Origin: JANWVO01 sp964458495
GTDB lineage: Bacteria > Acidobacteriota > Terriglobia > Bryobacterales > Bryobacteraceae
Assembly (NCBI GenBank): GCA_964458495.1
Contig: CAYWJB010000002.1
Location: 124,001-188,000, forward strand
DNA: 64,000 nucleotides
Direction of reading: 5' to 3'
In this document: positions 7,109 to 15,842 of the stretch, piece by piece
How the letters are laid out: every line of letters begins with the position of its first letter
Numbering within the stretch: the first letter of the stretch is position 1
Notes under the pieces: generated by a model
Seen by the model: only the letters and a program-made list of their open reading frames with translations
Databases searched by the model: none
What the model was told of the DNA's origin: nothing
Position numbers and translations under genes: made by a program

Positions 7109-9305
7109 AGAGCGTGCGTCCGGCTTCAGGATAGCCTTCACCGACGAAGTAGAACCGGTCGCCCGGGTTGTTCACGCCGGCCAGGAGGTCGGCCCGCGGA
7201 TGAAGCCGGACCAGTGCCCCCAGCCCTGGGACCGCAAAGCCGGGCACACGCCCGGTGCGGCCGGCGTCGTTCTGGAAAAGGCGGCCCGTTTCGGCCTGGA
7301 GGCTGGCCTGAAGGCTGAGCCTTCGCCAGGGAGAATAACTCATGCGGGCGGAACCGCTGTGGCGCGGCACGTCGATTAGCGTCACGTCTCCGGCGGAGAG
7401 GAACCGGCGGTCGAGAAACGTGTAGTTCGCCTCCCAGGCCAGCCCGCGCCACGACGAGCCGCGCAGCGAGACTTCGCCTCCGCGGTGGCGCACGTCGCCG
7501 AGATTGCGCAACTGAAACAGGTTCGGCTGCAAGTAGTAGCGCTGCACGAGGCCACCGATTTCACTCCAGAACAGCGACACTTCCGCCAGCATGACGCGGC
7601 CGAACAGCCGGGAAACGCCAGTCTCCCAGTGAGCGGCCGTTTCCGCCCCGAGGTCAGGGTTGGGAAGCGCCATCCCCAGGCGGTATGAGTAGCGGTCCTT
7701 CATGGTGGGAAGACGGGTCTTGCGGGCGAAAGTGAAACGCGCCTTCGTCGAGCCGCCCAGAGTGTGGAACAGGCCGGCCTGCCCGTTGAGCGCGCCGCGG
7801 GAGTTGCGCGGGAATGGCAGCACGCGGCCGCCCTGGAAGTCTTCGGCGTTCAGCGAGGAGAGCCGGTCTGCGTTGAAGCCGAGCACGGCGGAGAGCCGCT
7901 CGCCAAGCTGGATCGTGTCCTGTACGCCGGCCGAGATCGAGCGGTCGCGGAAGCTGCGCCACGGCTGGCCGGTGTTGCGCTCGCGGTGGGTGTCGTCTTT
8001 GTAGAACAGCGACGCGTTGAGCGTGTGGCGGCGGCCGGCGCGCGCCGAATATTGCGCGATCCCGCCCCAGCTGTCGTCGTCGTACAGGCTGTCAAAGGAA
8101 CTGGCCCGCGTCTGCGTGCTGTAGCGGGCGTCATCGAAGGAGCGCAGCAGGTTGTCGAACTTGTCGTAAAACAGCCTTGCTGTCCAGGAACCACTCGCAC
8201 GGACGCGGCCGCGTCCGGAAAAGTAGAAGCACTCCTTGTCCCACGTCGGCCAGCGCCAGTAGCGGACGCGCACGCCGGGATCAGTTCCCGCGTAAGGCGG
8301 CTGCTGCTTGCCGCCCCGATGCCGGTAATACGAGAGAACGTATTGCGCATCCCCGGACGGAGTCCATGCGGCGCGGAGGCGCAGGTCGATGTCTTCCGAG
8401 GATGCGTTCAGACGGTCGCCGGGAGGCTGGGCGGGAGCGCCGCGAAAGGAGCCGGGCAGCGGGAACGTGTCCGCCGAGAGCCGCGAAAAGCCCGCGTAAA
8501 GCCAGCCCTCTTGCCAGCGGCTGCCGAGGTTCAGCCAGGATTCCAGTATGCCACCGGAGGCGAAGCCTTGCCCGCCGTCGGCGCCGAAGCTGGACTCGGG
8601 CTCTTTCGAAACGATGTTGATCGCGCCTCCCATCGCGTTGGGCCCGTACAGCGGCGAGGTGAACCCTTTGGCGACCTGGATCTCCTGCACGCCGCTGGTG
8701 ATGAAGCGGTCCAGATCCACATAGCCGTCGTAAGGAACGTAGACGGGAATCCCGTCGATGTACAGGGGCGTCTGGCGCACGTCGAAGCCGCGGAGGAAGA
8801 CGGCGCGCTCGTTGCGGGCGCCGATCCGCTGGATGGTGACGCCCGGCAGGGTTCCCAGGGCGGACGCGAGCGCGGGCTGGTTCCAGTCCCGCCAGGAAGG
8901 CTCGTCCTGCACCACGGCCGTGGGCGTTTGCAAGCCCGGGGCGGTCACATCGATGCCGATTCGGCCGAGGCGGAAGGCGCCTCCGGGCCTCTGCCGCTCC
9001 TGCTGTTCGATCTCGCCGCGGAGCCGCGAAAGGTAATCGCGCAACTCGGCCGCGCCGGCGGACTCAGGCACGGGGCCGGTGTCGAGCGTCCTTGACAGGG
9101 AGATCTCCCTGTAGAGAAAGCGGAGTTCCGCTGCGACCGCTTCCACCTCTCCGGCGCCGGCCGGCCCGTCTGCGGCGAGCCTGGACTGCAGGGACTGGAG
9201 CGCGGTCAGCCATTGGATGGCCGACGGGGCTGTCTGGCCCCAGGCGAGGGCCGCGGCGGCCAGCAGGAGGCGACAGGGCCGCCACGCGTCATTTATACTG
9301 GACAT
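7083..9305 (-). CDS. TonB-dependent outer-membrane receptor
   Basis: A 740-residue receptor. A signal peptide (LLLAAAALAWGQ) is followed by an unusual ~100-residue helical, charged N-terminal extension. The plug domain comes next (RNERAVFLRGFDVRQTPLYI, then YIDGIPVYVP and SPLYGPNAMGGAINIVSK), then a ~500-residue barrel ending LYVKLRFRL. The final residue is leucine rather than the usual phenylalanine. Start at ATG 9305 is preferred over 9380 because it directly precedes the signal peptide and leaves an intergenic region. The linked NTPase/membrane protein and the divergent molybdate-type regulator point to an anion or metallophore ligand, which the sequence does not identify. Confidence 0.9.
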   Translation of the reverse strand: MSSINDAWRPCRLLLAAAALAWGQTAPSAIQWLTALQSLQSRLAADGPAGAGEVEAVAAELRFLYREISLSRTLDTGPVPESAGAAELRDYLSRLRGEIEQQERQRPGGAFRLGRIGIDVTAPGLQTPTAVVQDEPSWRDWNQPALASALGTLPGVTIQRIGARNERAVFLRGFDVRQTPLYIDGIPVYVPYDGYVDLDRFITSGVQEIQVAKGFTSPLYGPNAMGGAINIVSKEPESSFGADGGQGFASGGILESWLNLGSRWQEGWLYAGFSRLSADTFPLPGSFRGAPAQPPGDRLNASSEDIDLRLRAAWTPSGDAQYVLSYYRHRGGKQQPPYAGTDPGVRVRYWRWPTWDKECFYFSGRGRVRASGSWTARLFYDKFDNLLRSFDDARYSTQTRASSFDSLYDDDSWGGIAQYSARAGRRHTLNASLFYKDDTHRERNTGQPWRSFRDRSISAGVQDTIQLGERLSAVLGFNADRLSSLNAEDFQGGRVLPFPRNSRGALNGQAGLFHTLGGSTKARFTFARKTRLPTMKDRYSYRLGMALPNPDLGAETAAHWETGVSRLFGRVMLAEVSLFWSEIGGLVQRYYLQPNLFQLRNLGDVRHRGGEVSLRGSSWRGLAWEANYTFLDRRFLSAGDVTLIDVPRHSGSARMSYSPWRRLSLQASLQAETGRLFQNDAGRTGRVPGFAVPGLGALVRLHPRADLLAGVNNPGDRFYFVGEGYPEAGRTLYVKLRFRL

Positions 9306-9321
9306 AGTCAAGGAAAGTATA
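9294..9321. promoter_or_regulatory. Inverted repeat at divergent receptor/regulator promoter
   Basis: TATACT (9294-9299) and AGTATA (9316-9321) form an inverted repeat with a 16-bp spacer that straddles the receptor start codon. The distal arm also supplies a minus-strand TATACT -10 box ending 10 nt before the receptor ATG. It is a candidate operator for the divergent regulator; no independent evidence. Confidence 0.3.
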
Positions 9322-9360
9322 CCATTGCGTCTTCCCTCTCCGGACCGGGAGAATCGGCGG

Positions 9361-10488
9361 ATGAGCGGCTCGACGGGCATTCAGGTTCGCCTGGCCGCGG
9401 CGCGCCAAGCGTGCGGCATGAGCGCCGCCGAGCTGGCGCGGCGCGCCGGCGTGAGCCGCCAGACGGTGTACGCGATCGAGAGCGGGACGTTCGTCCCCAA
9501 CACGGCGGTGGCCTTGCGCATGGCGCAGGCGCTGGGCGTGCCGGTGGACCAGTTGTTCTCACTGGCGGCGGAAACGGAGCCGCCGGAGGCGCGCCCCCGC
9601 ATCTGCCGGGCGGTGATGATTGCGGGCACGCCGCAGCCGGACCTGCCCGTCCGGCTGGCGAGGTCGCCCGCGGGGTGGGTGTGCGCGCCGTGCAGGATGC
9701 AAGGCTATTTCCTGGCCCAGATGGACGGGCGCATCCGCCGCGTGCTGGGCGGGGCGCGGGTGGAAGTGGAGTGCCTGAACCCAGACGCCGGCGAAGGCGC
9801 GGTGGTGGCCGGCTGCGACCCCGCGCTCGGGCTGCTGGCCTCGGCCGCGCAGAGCGCCGGGGCGGCCCGGGTCCTGCTGGCGCCGGTGTCCAGCAGGAAG
9901 GCGATCGACCTGCTGAGGAGGGGCCGGGTGCGCGTGGCGGGAGTCCACCTGAAGGACCCGGCCACGGGCGAATGGAATCTGCCGCTGCTCCGGCGGGCGC
10001 TGCCGGACGAAGAGCTCACCGTGGTGACCTTCGCGCGGTGGCAGGAGGGGCTGGTGGTGGCGCGCGGCAATCCTTTGCGGCTCCGGGCAGTGGAGGACCT
10101 CGCCCGCCCGGGAGTGCGGTTTGTCAACCGCGAGCCCGGCACGGGCAGCCGGGCGCTGCTTGACCGGCTGTTGCGGCAGGCGGGGCTGGGCGGGACCTCG
10201 ATTCGCGGCTATGAGACTGTTGCCGGCGGACACCTGCCCGCGGCGGCCGCAGTCGCCCGGGGCGAGGCCGATTGCTGCATCGCCGTCTCCGCGGCGGCCC
10301 GGGCTTACGGGCTCGACTTCATCCCGCTGGAAGAAGAGCGGTTCGACCTGGCGGCGCGATGCGGGGATCTGGAACTGCCTCCGGTGCGCAGCCTGTTCGA
10401 GGTGCTGTCGACGGGCGGATTCCGAAGACGTCTGGCCGCGGCGGCCGGCTACGACGTCACCGAGACCGGGAAAACGCGCAAATGGTGA
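9361..10488 (+). CDS. XRE-type regulator with PBP-like (molybdate/tungstate-type) sensor domain
   Basis: A 375-residue one-component regulator. An N-terminal XRE helix-turn-helix (about 5-62, SAAELARRAGVSRQTVYAIE) is joined to a C-terminal PBP-like domain (about 140-345). This domain has the features of the family also found at the C-terminus of some MoeA proteins and in molybdate-responsive regulators: V-x-L-A-P-V-S-S-R-K, FVNREPGTGSRALLD, and a late ARGEADCCIAV segment. Start at 9361 was chosen because the upstream extension is low-complexity and overlaps the receptor. It is divergent from the receptor/NTPase pair by 55 bp and probably controls it. Ligand is inferred from the family. Confidence 0.8.
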   Translation: MSGSTGIQVRLAAARQACGMSAAELARRAGVSRQTVYAIESGTFVPNTAVALRMAQALGVPVDQLFSLAAETEPPEARPRICRAVMIAGTPQPDLPVRLARSPAGWVCAPCRMQGYFLAQMDGRIRRVLGGARVEVECLNPDAGEGAVVAGCDPALGLLASAAQSAGAARVLLAPVSSRKAIDLLRRGRVRVAGVHLKDPATGEWNLPLLRRALPDEELTVVTFARWQEGLVVARGNPLRLRAVEDLARPGVRFVNREPGTGSRALLDRLLRQAGLGGTSIRGYETVAGGHLPAAAAVARGEADCCIAVSAAARAYGLDFIPLEEERFDLAARCGDLELPPVRSLFEVLSTGGFRRRLAAAAGYDVTETGKTRKW

Positions 10489-10509
10489 CGTTTCCGGGCT
10501 TTCCCCAGC

Positions 10510-10538
10510 TTGTCGCAGTGCGATTCTTCGTTTAATCT
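10510..10538 (+). promoter_or_regulatory. Candidate sigma70 promoter of the csgG-like/kinase operon
   Basis: TTGTCG (10510-10515) and TAATCT (10533-10538) are separated by 17 bp, which places transcription start near 10545 and leaves a ~45-nt leader. A GGAGG ribosome site lies about 12 nt before the ATG at 10590. Confidence 0.45.
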
Positions 10539-10589
10539 ATGGAGGGCACTTGTTCGGATCACTTGCCCTCAGTGGAGGTTCATCCCGAG

Positions 10590-11558
10590 ATGAAGCGAAT
10601 CTGGATGGTGGCGGCGGCCTTGGGACTCATGATTTCCGCCGCCTGGGGCCAGGCGCCGCAAAAGAAGCGGGTGGCCGTTTTGAACTTCGACTACGGTACG
10701 GTGCGGAGCGGCGTGGCGGCGATCTTCGGCACGGACGTCGACGTGGGCACCGGCATCAGCGACATGCTGGTGGAGAAGCTGGTCGAGGGCGGGGCCTACT
10801 CCGTCATTGAACGCAAGGCGCTGGACAAGCTGCTGGCGGAGCAGAACTTTTCCAACAGCGACCGGGCCGATCCGGCCAGCGCCGCGCGCATCGGGCGTTT
10901 GTTGGGCGTCGACGCCATCATCGTCGGTTCCATCACGCAGTTCGGGCGCGACGACCGGCAGGTGGGCCTGGGCGGCTTTGGCCGCAGCGTAGGCAAGTAC
11001 GGGCTGGGCGGCACAAGCGTGCGCAGCGCCAAGGCTGTGGTGGCGGTGACGGCGCGGCTCGTCAACGTGGAGACGGGCGAGATCCTGGCCGTGGCCACGG
11101 GCGCAGGGGAGTCCAAGCGCAGCGGCACGTCGCTGCTCGGCGCCGGGGGCAGCGGCGGCTCGGCAGGCGGCGGCGTCGTGGATATGCGCAGCACGAATTT
11201 CGCCAACACGATTCTCGGCGAAGCCACGCGCAACGCGGTGGCGCAGCTGGCCACGCAGCTCACGGCGAACTCCTCGCGGATCGAGAGCAAGGCGCGGCCC
11301 GTGGAAGGGCTGGTGGCGGACGTCACCGGCAACACGGTCATCATCAACGTCGGCACGCGCGCCGGCGTGCGCCCGGGCATGACGCTCAGCGTGCGGCGGC
11401 TCTCGCGGGAGATCAAGGATCCTGCCAGCGGGCGGGTGATCCGGAAGGTGGAGGACACGCTCGGGACGCTGACGATCACGGAAGCGGACGAGGAATCCGC
11501 CGTCGGCACCTTCACCGGCGCCACGCCGCCAAAGGTAGGCGATACGGTGAGAAACTAG
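10590..11558 (+). CDS. Secreted CsgG/FlgT-family protein
   Basis: A 322-residue exported protein with signal peptide (MKRIWMVAAALGLMISAAWG). Residues about 25-160 match the CsgG fold: an RVAVLNFDYGTV strand, GTGISDMLVEKLVEGGAYSVIE, LGVDAIIVGSITQFG, then ARLVNVETGEIL. A Gly/Ser-rich loop follows, then about 250-322 form a beta domain (VINVGTRAGVRPGM...), as in proteins with a trailing FlgT-C-like region. There is no lipobox cysteine, unlike true CsgG lipoproteins. It precedes a receptor-type Ser/Thr kinase by 31 bp. Start at 10590 matches the signal peptide and SD. Role is probably envelope-associated; no curli genes are nearby. Confidence 0.75.
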   Translation: MKRIWMVAAALGLMISAAWGQAPQKKRVAVLNFDYGTVRSGVAAIFGTDVDVGTGISDMLVEKLVEGGAYSVIERKALDKLLAEQNFSNSDRADPASAARIGRLLGVDAIIVGSITQFGRDDRQVGLGGFGRSVGKYGLGGTSVRSAKAVVAVTARLVNVETGEILAVATGAGESKRSGTSLLGAGGSGGSAGGGVVDMRSTNFANTILGEATRNAVAQLATQLTANSSRIESKARPVEGLVADVTGNTVIINVGTRAGVRPGMTLSVRRLSREIKDPASGRVIRKVEDTLGTLTITEADEESAVGTFTGATPPKVGDTVRN

Positions 11559-11589
11559 GCGCCTGGAGGGGCGCGAAGAGGAGGAGTTC

Positions 11590-13263
11590 ATGTCCTATCA
11601 ACCGGGAGACCGGATCGGAGACTATGAAGTGCTGGCCGTGCTCGGCGCCGGCGGCATGGGCAAGGTGTACAAGGTCCGCAACGTGATCTCGGACCGGGTG
11701 GAGGCCATGAAGATCCTGCTGCCCAACCTGGCCGAGTACCCCGAACTGGGCGAACGCTTCGTGCGCGAGATCAAGTTGCAGGCGACGCTGAACCATCCCA
11801 ACATCGCCGCGCTGCATACGGCTCTGCATTTCGAGAACCAGCTCCTGATGCTGATGGAGTTCGTCGACGGTGTGACGCTGGACGAGCTGGTCCGTTCCGG
11901 CCCGCTCCCGCTGGAATATGCCATCCACTACATCGCTCAGGTGTGCGACGCGCTGGCCTACGCGCATGCGAAGGGCATCATCCACCGCGACCTGAAGCCG
12001 TCCAACATGATGCTCATGCCGGACGGCACGGTGAAGCTCCTGGATTTCGGCATCGCCAAGTTCGCCCAGGACCGGTCCATGACCAAGACCGGCTTCCTGG
12101 TCGGGTCGCTCCCCTACATCTCGCCGGAGCAGATCGAAGGCGTGGCCGACATCGATCACCGTACCGACATCTATTCGCTTGGCATCACGCTTTACCAGCT
12201 GGTCACCGGCCGCGTGCCGTTCGAAGCCGACAGCGAGTACTCGCTGATGCGGAAGCATCTCCAGGAGATACCGGTGCCGCCGGTGCAGCTGATGCCGGAC
12301 GTGCCGCAGGGGCTGAACGACATCATCCTGATGGCGATCGAGAAGGATCGCACCCGTAGGTTCCAGACTGCCGCGGCGATGGGCGCGGCGCTGCGCAATC
12401 TGGGTTCGAGCCTCGGCGTGACGGTGGCCGCGCAGCCCGTCGCCACTCCGGCGGGCGCGTGGAACGCGCCGGCGCCGCAGGGAGGCCCGGAGCAGGCATG
12501 GGGCGCGGCGCCGGTACCCGAGCCCCGCAAGCACTCCAGCCGCGCTCTCTACGTGGTGCTGGGATCGGTCGTTACGATTGCTGTGCTGATTGTGGCGGCG
12601 ATGCAGCTGCCCCGTTTGTTTGGCACAAGGGCGGGCGAGCCGGCAACCGCCGAGGCGCCTGTCTCCACCCCTCCGGAGGTTCAGACACAGGCACAGGAGC
12701 CCGCCGCCTCCCACGAGGAACGGACGCCCGCCACACCCGAACCGCTGCAAGTGGAGCCTCTGCAACCGGCGCCTTCGGCCGCCGCCGCTCCTGAGCAACC
12801 TCGCGATTCCGGCGCCGCAACAGGGCGGGCGGCCGCGCCTCGCCCGGCGCAGCAGGCGCCGGTTACGCGCCCGCCGCGCGTGGAGACGCAACAGGCCGCG
12901 CCGGCGCCGGCCGCAGCGGCGCAGGCTCCCGCCGGACAGCCGTCCGCGCCCGCGGCAGCCGCGCCGCAGCAGCCTGCCGCGCCTGCGGTGGACGAAAACG
13001 CGGTGGCGGAGCTGCGCGAGCGCCTGATGTTGCTGGGCGCGCGCGTGAATGCCGCACAGGCGAGCCTGAACCGCCTGAAGCAGGAGCAGGCGCGCATGGG
13101 GCTGGGGTTGCGGGGCGACATCGCCGCCGCCGCGCAGCGGATGGAGTTCTACATGGACGAGGCCGAAGGGGCCATCAAGCGCGGCGACGCCGCCGCGGCG
13201 AAGAAGCATCTGGACAACGCCGACCGGGAGACGGCGCGGATCGAGAAGTTCCTGGGCCGCTGA
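11590..13263 (+). CDS. Receptor-type Ser/Thr protein kinase with periplasmic coiled coil
   Basis: A 557-residue PknB-like kinase. The kinase domain (about 12-270) has the glycine loop LGAGGMGKVYKV, K41, catalytic HRDLKPSN (D134), DFG (D152) and SPEQ activation segment. One transmembrane helix (about 319-340) is followed by a Pro/Ala-rich periplasmic stalk (about 345-475) and a predicted coiled coil (about 475-557). PASTA or WD repeats are absent. It starts 31 bp after the CsgG-like gene behind a strong GGAGGAG ribosome site, so the two form an operon. The coiled coil may sense or bind an envelope partner such as the CsgG-like protein; that is inference. Confidence 0.92.
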   Translation: MSYQPGDRIGDYEVLAVLGAGGMGKVYKVRNVISDRVEAMKILLPNLAEYPELGERFVREIKLQATLNHPNIAALHTALHFENQLLMLMEFVDGVTLDELVRSGPLPLEYAIHYIAQVCDALAYAHAKGIIHRDLKPSNMMLMPDGTVKLLDFGIAKFAQDRSMTKTGFLVGSLPYISPEQIEGVADIDHRTDIYSLGITLYQLVTGRVPFEADSEYSLMRKHLQEIPVPPVQLMPDVPQGLNDIILMAIEKDRTRRFQTAAAMGAALRNLGSSLGVTVAAQPVATPAGAWNAPAPQGGPEQAWGAAPVPEPRKHSSRALYVVLGSVVTIAVLIVAAMQLPRLFGTRAGEPATAEAPVSTPPEVQTQAQEPAASHEERTPATPEPLQVEPLQPAPSAAAAPEQPRDSGAATGRAAAPRPAQQAPVTRPPRVETQQAAPAPAAAAQAPAGQPSAPAAAAPQQPAAPAVDENAVAELRERLMLLGARVNAAQASLNRLKQEQARMGLGLRGDIAAAAQRMEFYMDEAEGAIKRGDAAAAKKHLDNADRETARIEKFLGR

Positions 13264-13271
13264 CGGCGGCC

Positions 13272-14405
13272 TCAGACGAGGATTGCGAAAGTCGCCTCGT
13301 TGCGCTCCACACGGCGGTACTCCGTGTCGCGCTCCACCGGCTCGCGGCCGGCCATGCGGATCAGGTGCAGCAGCTCGCTGCGCCGCATCCCCTGGCTGGT
13401 GGTCGCGCCGGCGTCGTGGTAGATCCGTTCTTCCACCACCGTGCCATCGATGTCGTCGGCGCCGAAGCGCTGCGCGATCTGCGCGATCTTCGGCGTCATC
13501 ATGATCCAGTAGGCCTTGATGTGCGGAACGTTGTCGAGCAGCAGGCGCGCCACGGCGATGTTCTTCAGATCGGCGAATCCGGTGGTTCTCGGGATATGCT
13601 CGAGCGGCGTGTTGTCGGGATGGAAGGCGAGCGGAATGTAGGTGACGAAGCCGCCGGTTTCGTCCTGCAAGGCGCGCAGCTTCAGCAGGTGGTCGACGCG
13701 GTCCTCTTCTGTCTCGATGTGCCCGTAAAGCATCGTGCAGTTGGACTTGATGCCCATGCGGTGGGCCAGCCGCGCGACCTCCAGCCACTCGCCGCCATCG
13801 ATCTTGTGGTCGCAAATGATCCGGCGAACGCGCTCGGAGAAGATCTCTGCGCCCCCTCCGGGCATCGAGTCCAGCCCCGCTTCGCGCAGCCTGCGCAGGA
13901 CCTCTTCCAGAGGAATGCGGAAGCGGCGCGACAGGTAGGCGACTTCGACCATCGTGAACGCCTTGAGGTGGATCTGCGGGAAACGCTGTTTGATCCCGCG
14001 CAGCATGTCGCAATACCAATCCAGCGTGAGCTCGGGGTGCAGCCCGCCGACGATATGCAGCTCGGTGATGCCTTCGGCGGCGCCCTGCGCGGCGCGCGCC
14101 CAGACGTCTTCCAGCGACATTGTGTACGCGTTCGGGTCTTTCGCCTTCTTGCCAAACGCGCAGAGCTTGCAGGAAGCGACGCAGACGTCAGTGGGATTGA
14201 TGTGGCGGTTGACGTTGAAGTAGGTGACGTTGCCGTGCATCCGCTCGCGCACCAGGTTCGCCATGTAGCCGATGGCCAGCAGGTCGTGCGAGCGGTAAAG
14301 GAGAACGCCGTCGTCGAAGGTGAGCCGCTCCCCGCGCTGCACTTTCTCCAGCACGGGCCACAGGCGCGCATCGTCGAACACGCGGGTCTCAAGCGTTGTC
14401 GTCAT
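13272..14405 (-). CDS. mqnE: Aminofutalosine synthase MqnE
   Basis: A 377-residue radical SAM enzyme of the futalosine menaquinone pathway. It makes aminofutalosine from the MqnA product and S-adenosylmethionine. The cluster motif is C75-x3-C79-x2-C82 (CVASCKLCAF), preceded by the family signature NVTYFNVNRHINPTDVC. SMPGGGAEIFSERVR and TMLYGHIET favour MqnE over the paralogous MqnC. Start at ATG 14405 lies 7 bp after the mqnP stop; a longer reading would overlap mqnP. Other mqn genes are not in the window. Confidence 0.92.
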   Translation of the reverse strand: MTTTLETRVFDDARLWPVLEKVQRGERLTFDDGVLLYRSHDLLAIGYMANLVRERMHGNVTYFNVNRHINPTDVCVASCKLCAFGKKAKDPNAYTMSLEDVWARAAQGAAEGITELHIVGGLHPELTLDWYCDMLRGIKQRFPQIHLKAFTMVEVAYLSRRFRIPLEEVLRRLREAGLDSMPGGGAEIFSERVRRIICDHKIDGGEWLEVARLAHRMGIKSNCTMLYGHIETEEDRVDHLLKLRALQDETGGFVTYIPLAFHPDNTPLEHIPRTTGFADLKNIAVARLLLDNVPHIKAYWIMMTPKIAQIAQRFGADDIDGTVVEERIYHDAGATTSQGMRRSELLHLIRMAGREPVERDTEYRRVERNEATFAILV

Positions 14406-14412
14406 CACGGAA

Positions 14413-15357
14413 TCAAGCTCCCAGTGGCCGGAAGAGGATGTCGGCAGCCCAGAAACCAAAGAATAACACTCCCACCCAGCCATTCACTGTGAAAAACGCG
14501 GCGTCCACGCGCGACAGGTCGTCCGCGCGCACCAGCCGGTGTTCCCAGACGAGCAGAGCCGCCGTCACGGCGATGCCCGCCCAGGCCGGCGCGCCCGCTC
14601 CGAAGCTGTACGCGAGCATCGCCAGAGAAGCCATCATGACGGCATGGAATGCGCGTGCCGCCACAAGCGCTCGCGCAATGCCGAGGCGCGCCGGAAGGCT
14701 GAAGAGCCCCTCGCGGCGGTCAAACTCGTAATCCTGGCAAGAATAGATCACGTCGAACCCGGCTGTCCAGAGCGTCACCGCCGCCGTCAGCCAGAGGATG
14801 CGCAGGTCGAGCGAACCGGCGACGGCGATCCACGCCGCCGCCGGAGCGATGCCCAGGGCGAAGCCCAGCACAAGGTGGGACAGCGACGTGAAACGTTTGG
14901 TCCAGGAATAGAAGAACACGATGGCCAACGCCACGGGCGCCAGTTGCAGGCACAGCCGGTTCAGCATCCCTGCCGAAAGAATGAACAGCAGGGAGCAGGC
15001 GGCCGTGAAGCCCCAGGCGAAACTGCGCGACAACAGCCCGGCGGGCAGGTGGCGGTTGCGCGTGCGCGGGTTTCGCGCGTCAATCCCGGCGTCGAGAATC
15101 CGGTTGAACGCCATCGCCGCCGAGCGCGCCGTCACCATGCAGGCGAGGATCCAGCCGAGCCGTGGCCACAGCGAGGCGGCCGGGAGCGCCGTCTCCCGCC
15201 ATGCCAGCAGCGCCGCGGTGAGCGCAAACGGCAGCGCGAAGACGGAGTGCTCGAAGCGGATCATCTCCAGCGTGAGCACAAGACGGCGCCAAAGGCGGCT
15301 GAAAGGGCTGGCGAGAGGAGCGGCCGGATGCATGGGCGGCTGCGGTTCTTCTACCAT
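14413..15357 (-). CDS. mqnP: UbiA-family prenyltransferase, likely MqnP
   Basis: A 314-residue polytopic membrane prenyltransferase with 8-9 hydrophobic segments. The first Asp-rich motif is NRILDAGIDARNPRT; the second is the SCQDYEFDRREG segment. These bind prenyl diphosphate through Mg2+. UbiA-like proteins beside mqnE are MqnP, which prenylates the naphthoate precursor of menaquinone. Start codon lies only 8 bp from the divergent DUF192 gene; an alternative ATG is at 15333. Confidence 0.85.
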   Translation of the reverse strand: MVEEPQPPMHPAAPLASPFSRLWRRLVLTLEMIRFEHSVFALPFALTAALLAWRETALPAASLWPRLGWILACMVTARSAAMAFNRILDAGIDARNPRTRNRHLPAGLLSRSFAWGFTAACSLLFILSAGMLNRLCLQLAPVALAIVFFYSWTKRFTSLSHLVLGFALGIAPAAAWIAVAGSLDLRILWLTAAVTLWTAGFDVIYSCQDYEFDRREGLFSLPARLGIARALVAARAFHAVMMASLAMLAYSFGAGAPAWAGIAVTAALLVWEHRLVRADDLSRVDAAFFTVNGWVGVLFFGFWAADILFRPLGA

Positions 15358-15365
15358 CTTAAGAG

Positions 15366-15824
15366 ATGCGCGCCCTCAGCCCGGCGGTGTGGATCCTGGT
15401 GGCCGGACTTTCCGCCTGCAGCGGTCCCGGCACGGCCATGCGGCCGGAAGAGTACAACACGGTGCCCGTCCGGCTTCCCGGCGGGAAAGTCATCCGGGCC
15501 GAACAGCTCGTGCAGCCGGAAGAGCTGGCGCGGGGCATGATGTTCCGCGACGATTTGCCCGAAGACCGCGGACTGCTGTTTTACCACGGCAAGCCGGGCC
15601 GCTACCCGTACTGGATGTACCAGGTGAAGGTGCCGCTGGACATCGTCTGGCTGGACGGGCAGAAACGTGTGGTGCAGGTTGTCCATGCGGCGCCGCCCTG
15701 TCCGGGACCCCAAGACCGCTGCCTGTCCTACGGAGGGGCCTTCGATGCACTCTACGTGCTGGAGGTGCGCGCGGGTATGGCCAAGGCAAACGGGCTGCGG
15801 CCCGGGGCACAGGTGGAGTTTTAG
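15366..15824 (+). CDS. DUF192-family lipoprotein
   Basis: A 152-residue protein with an N-terminal lipoprotein signal (ILVAGLSACSG; lipobox LSAC, lipidated Cys about residue 18) followed by a DUF192 domain (about 30-150): ELARGMMFRDDLPEDRGLLF, then YWMYQVKVPLDIVWLD. The two later cysteines (CPGPQDRC) may form a disulfide. Function of the family is unknown; archaeal and bacterial members are small beta-barrel proteins. It is 8 bp from the divergent mqnP start and 18 bp before larB. Confidence 0.8.
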   Translation: MRALSPAVWILVAGLSACSGPGTAMRPEEYNTVPVRLPGGKVIRAEQLVQPEELARGMMFRDDLPEDRGLLFYHGKPGRYPYWMYQVKVPLDIVWLDGQKRVVQVVHAAPPCPGPQDRCLSYGGAFDALYVLEVRAGMAKANGLRPGAQVEF

Positions 15825-15842
15825 ACGGCCGGGGAGGGACTG

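Noticed and set aside
11512..14019. 835-codon minus-strand open frame across the kinase gene
   Set aside because: Antisense to the kinase and overlapping mqnE out of frame; no domain.
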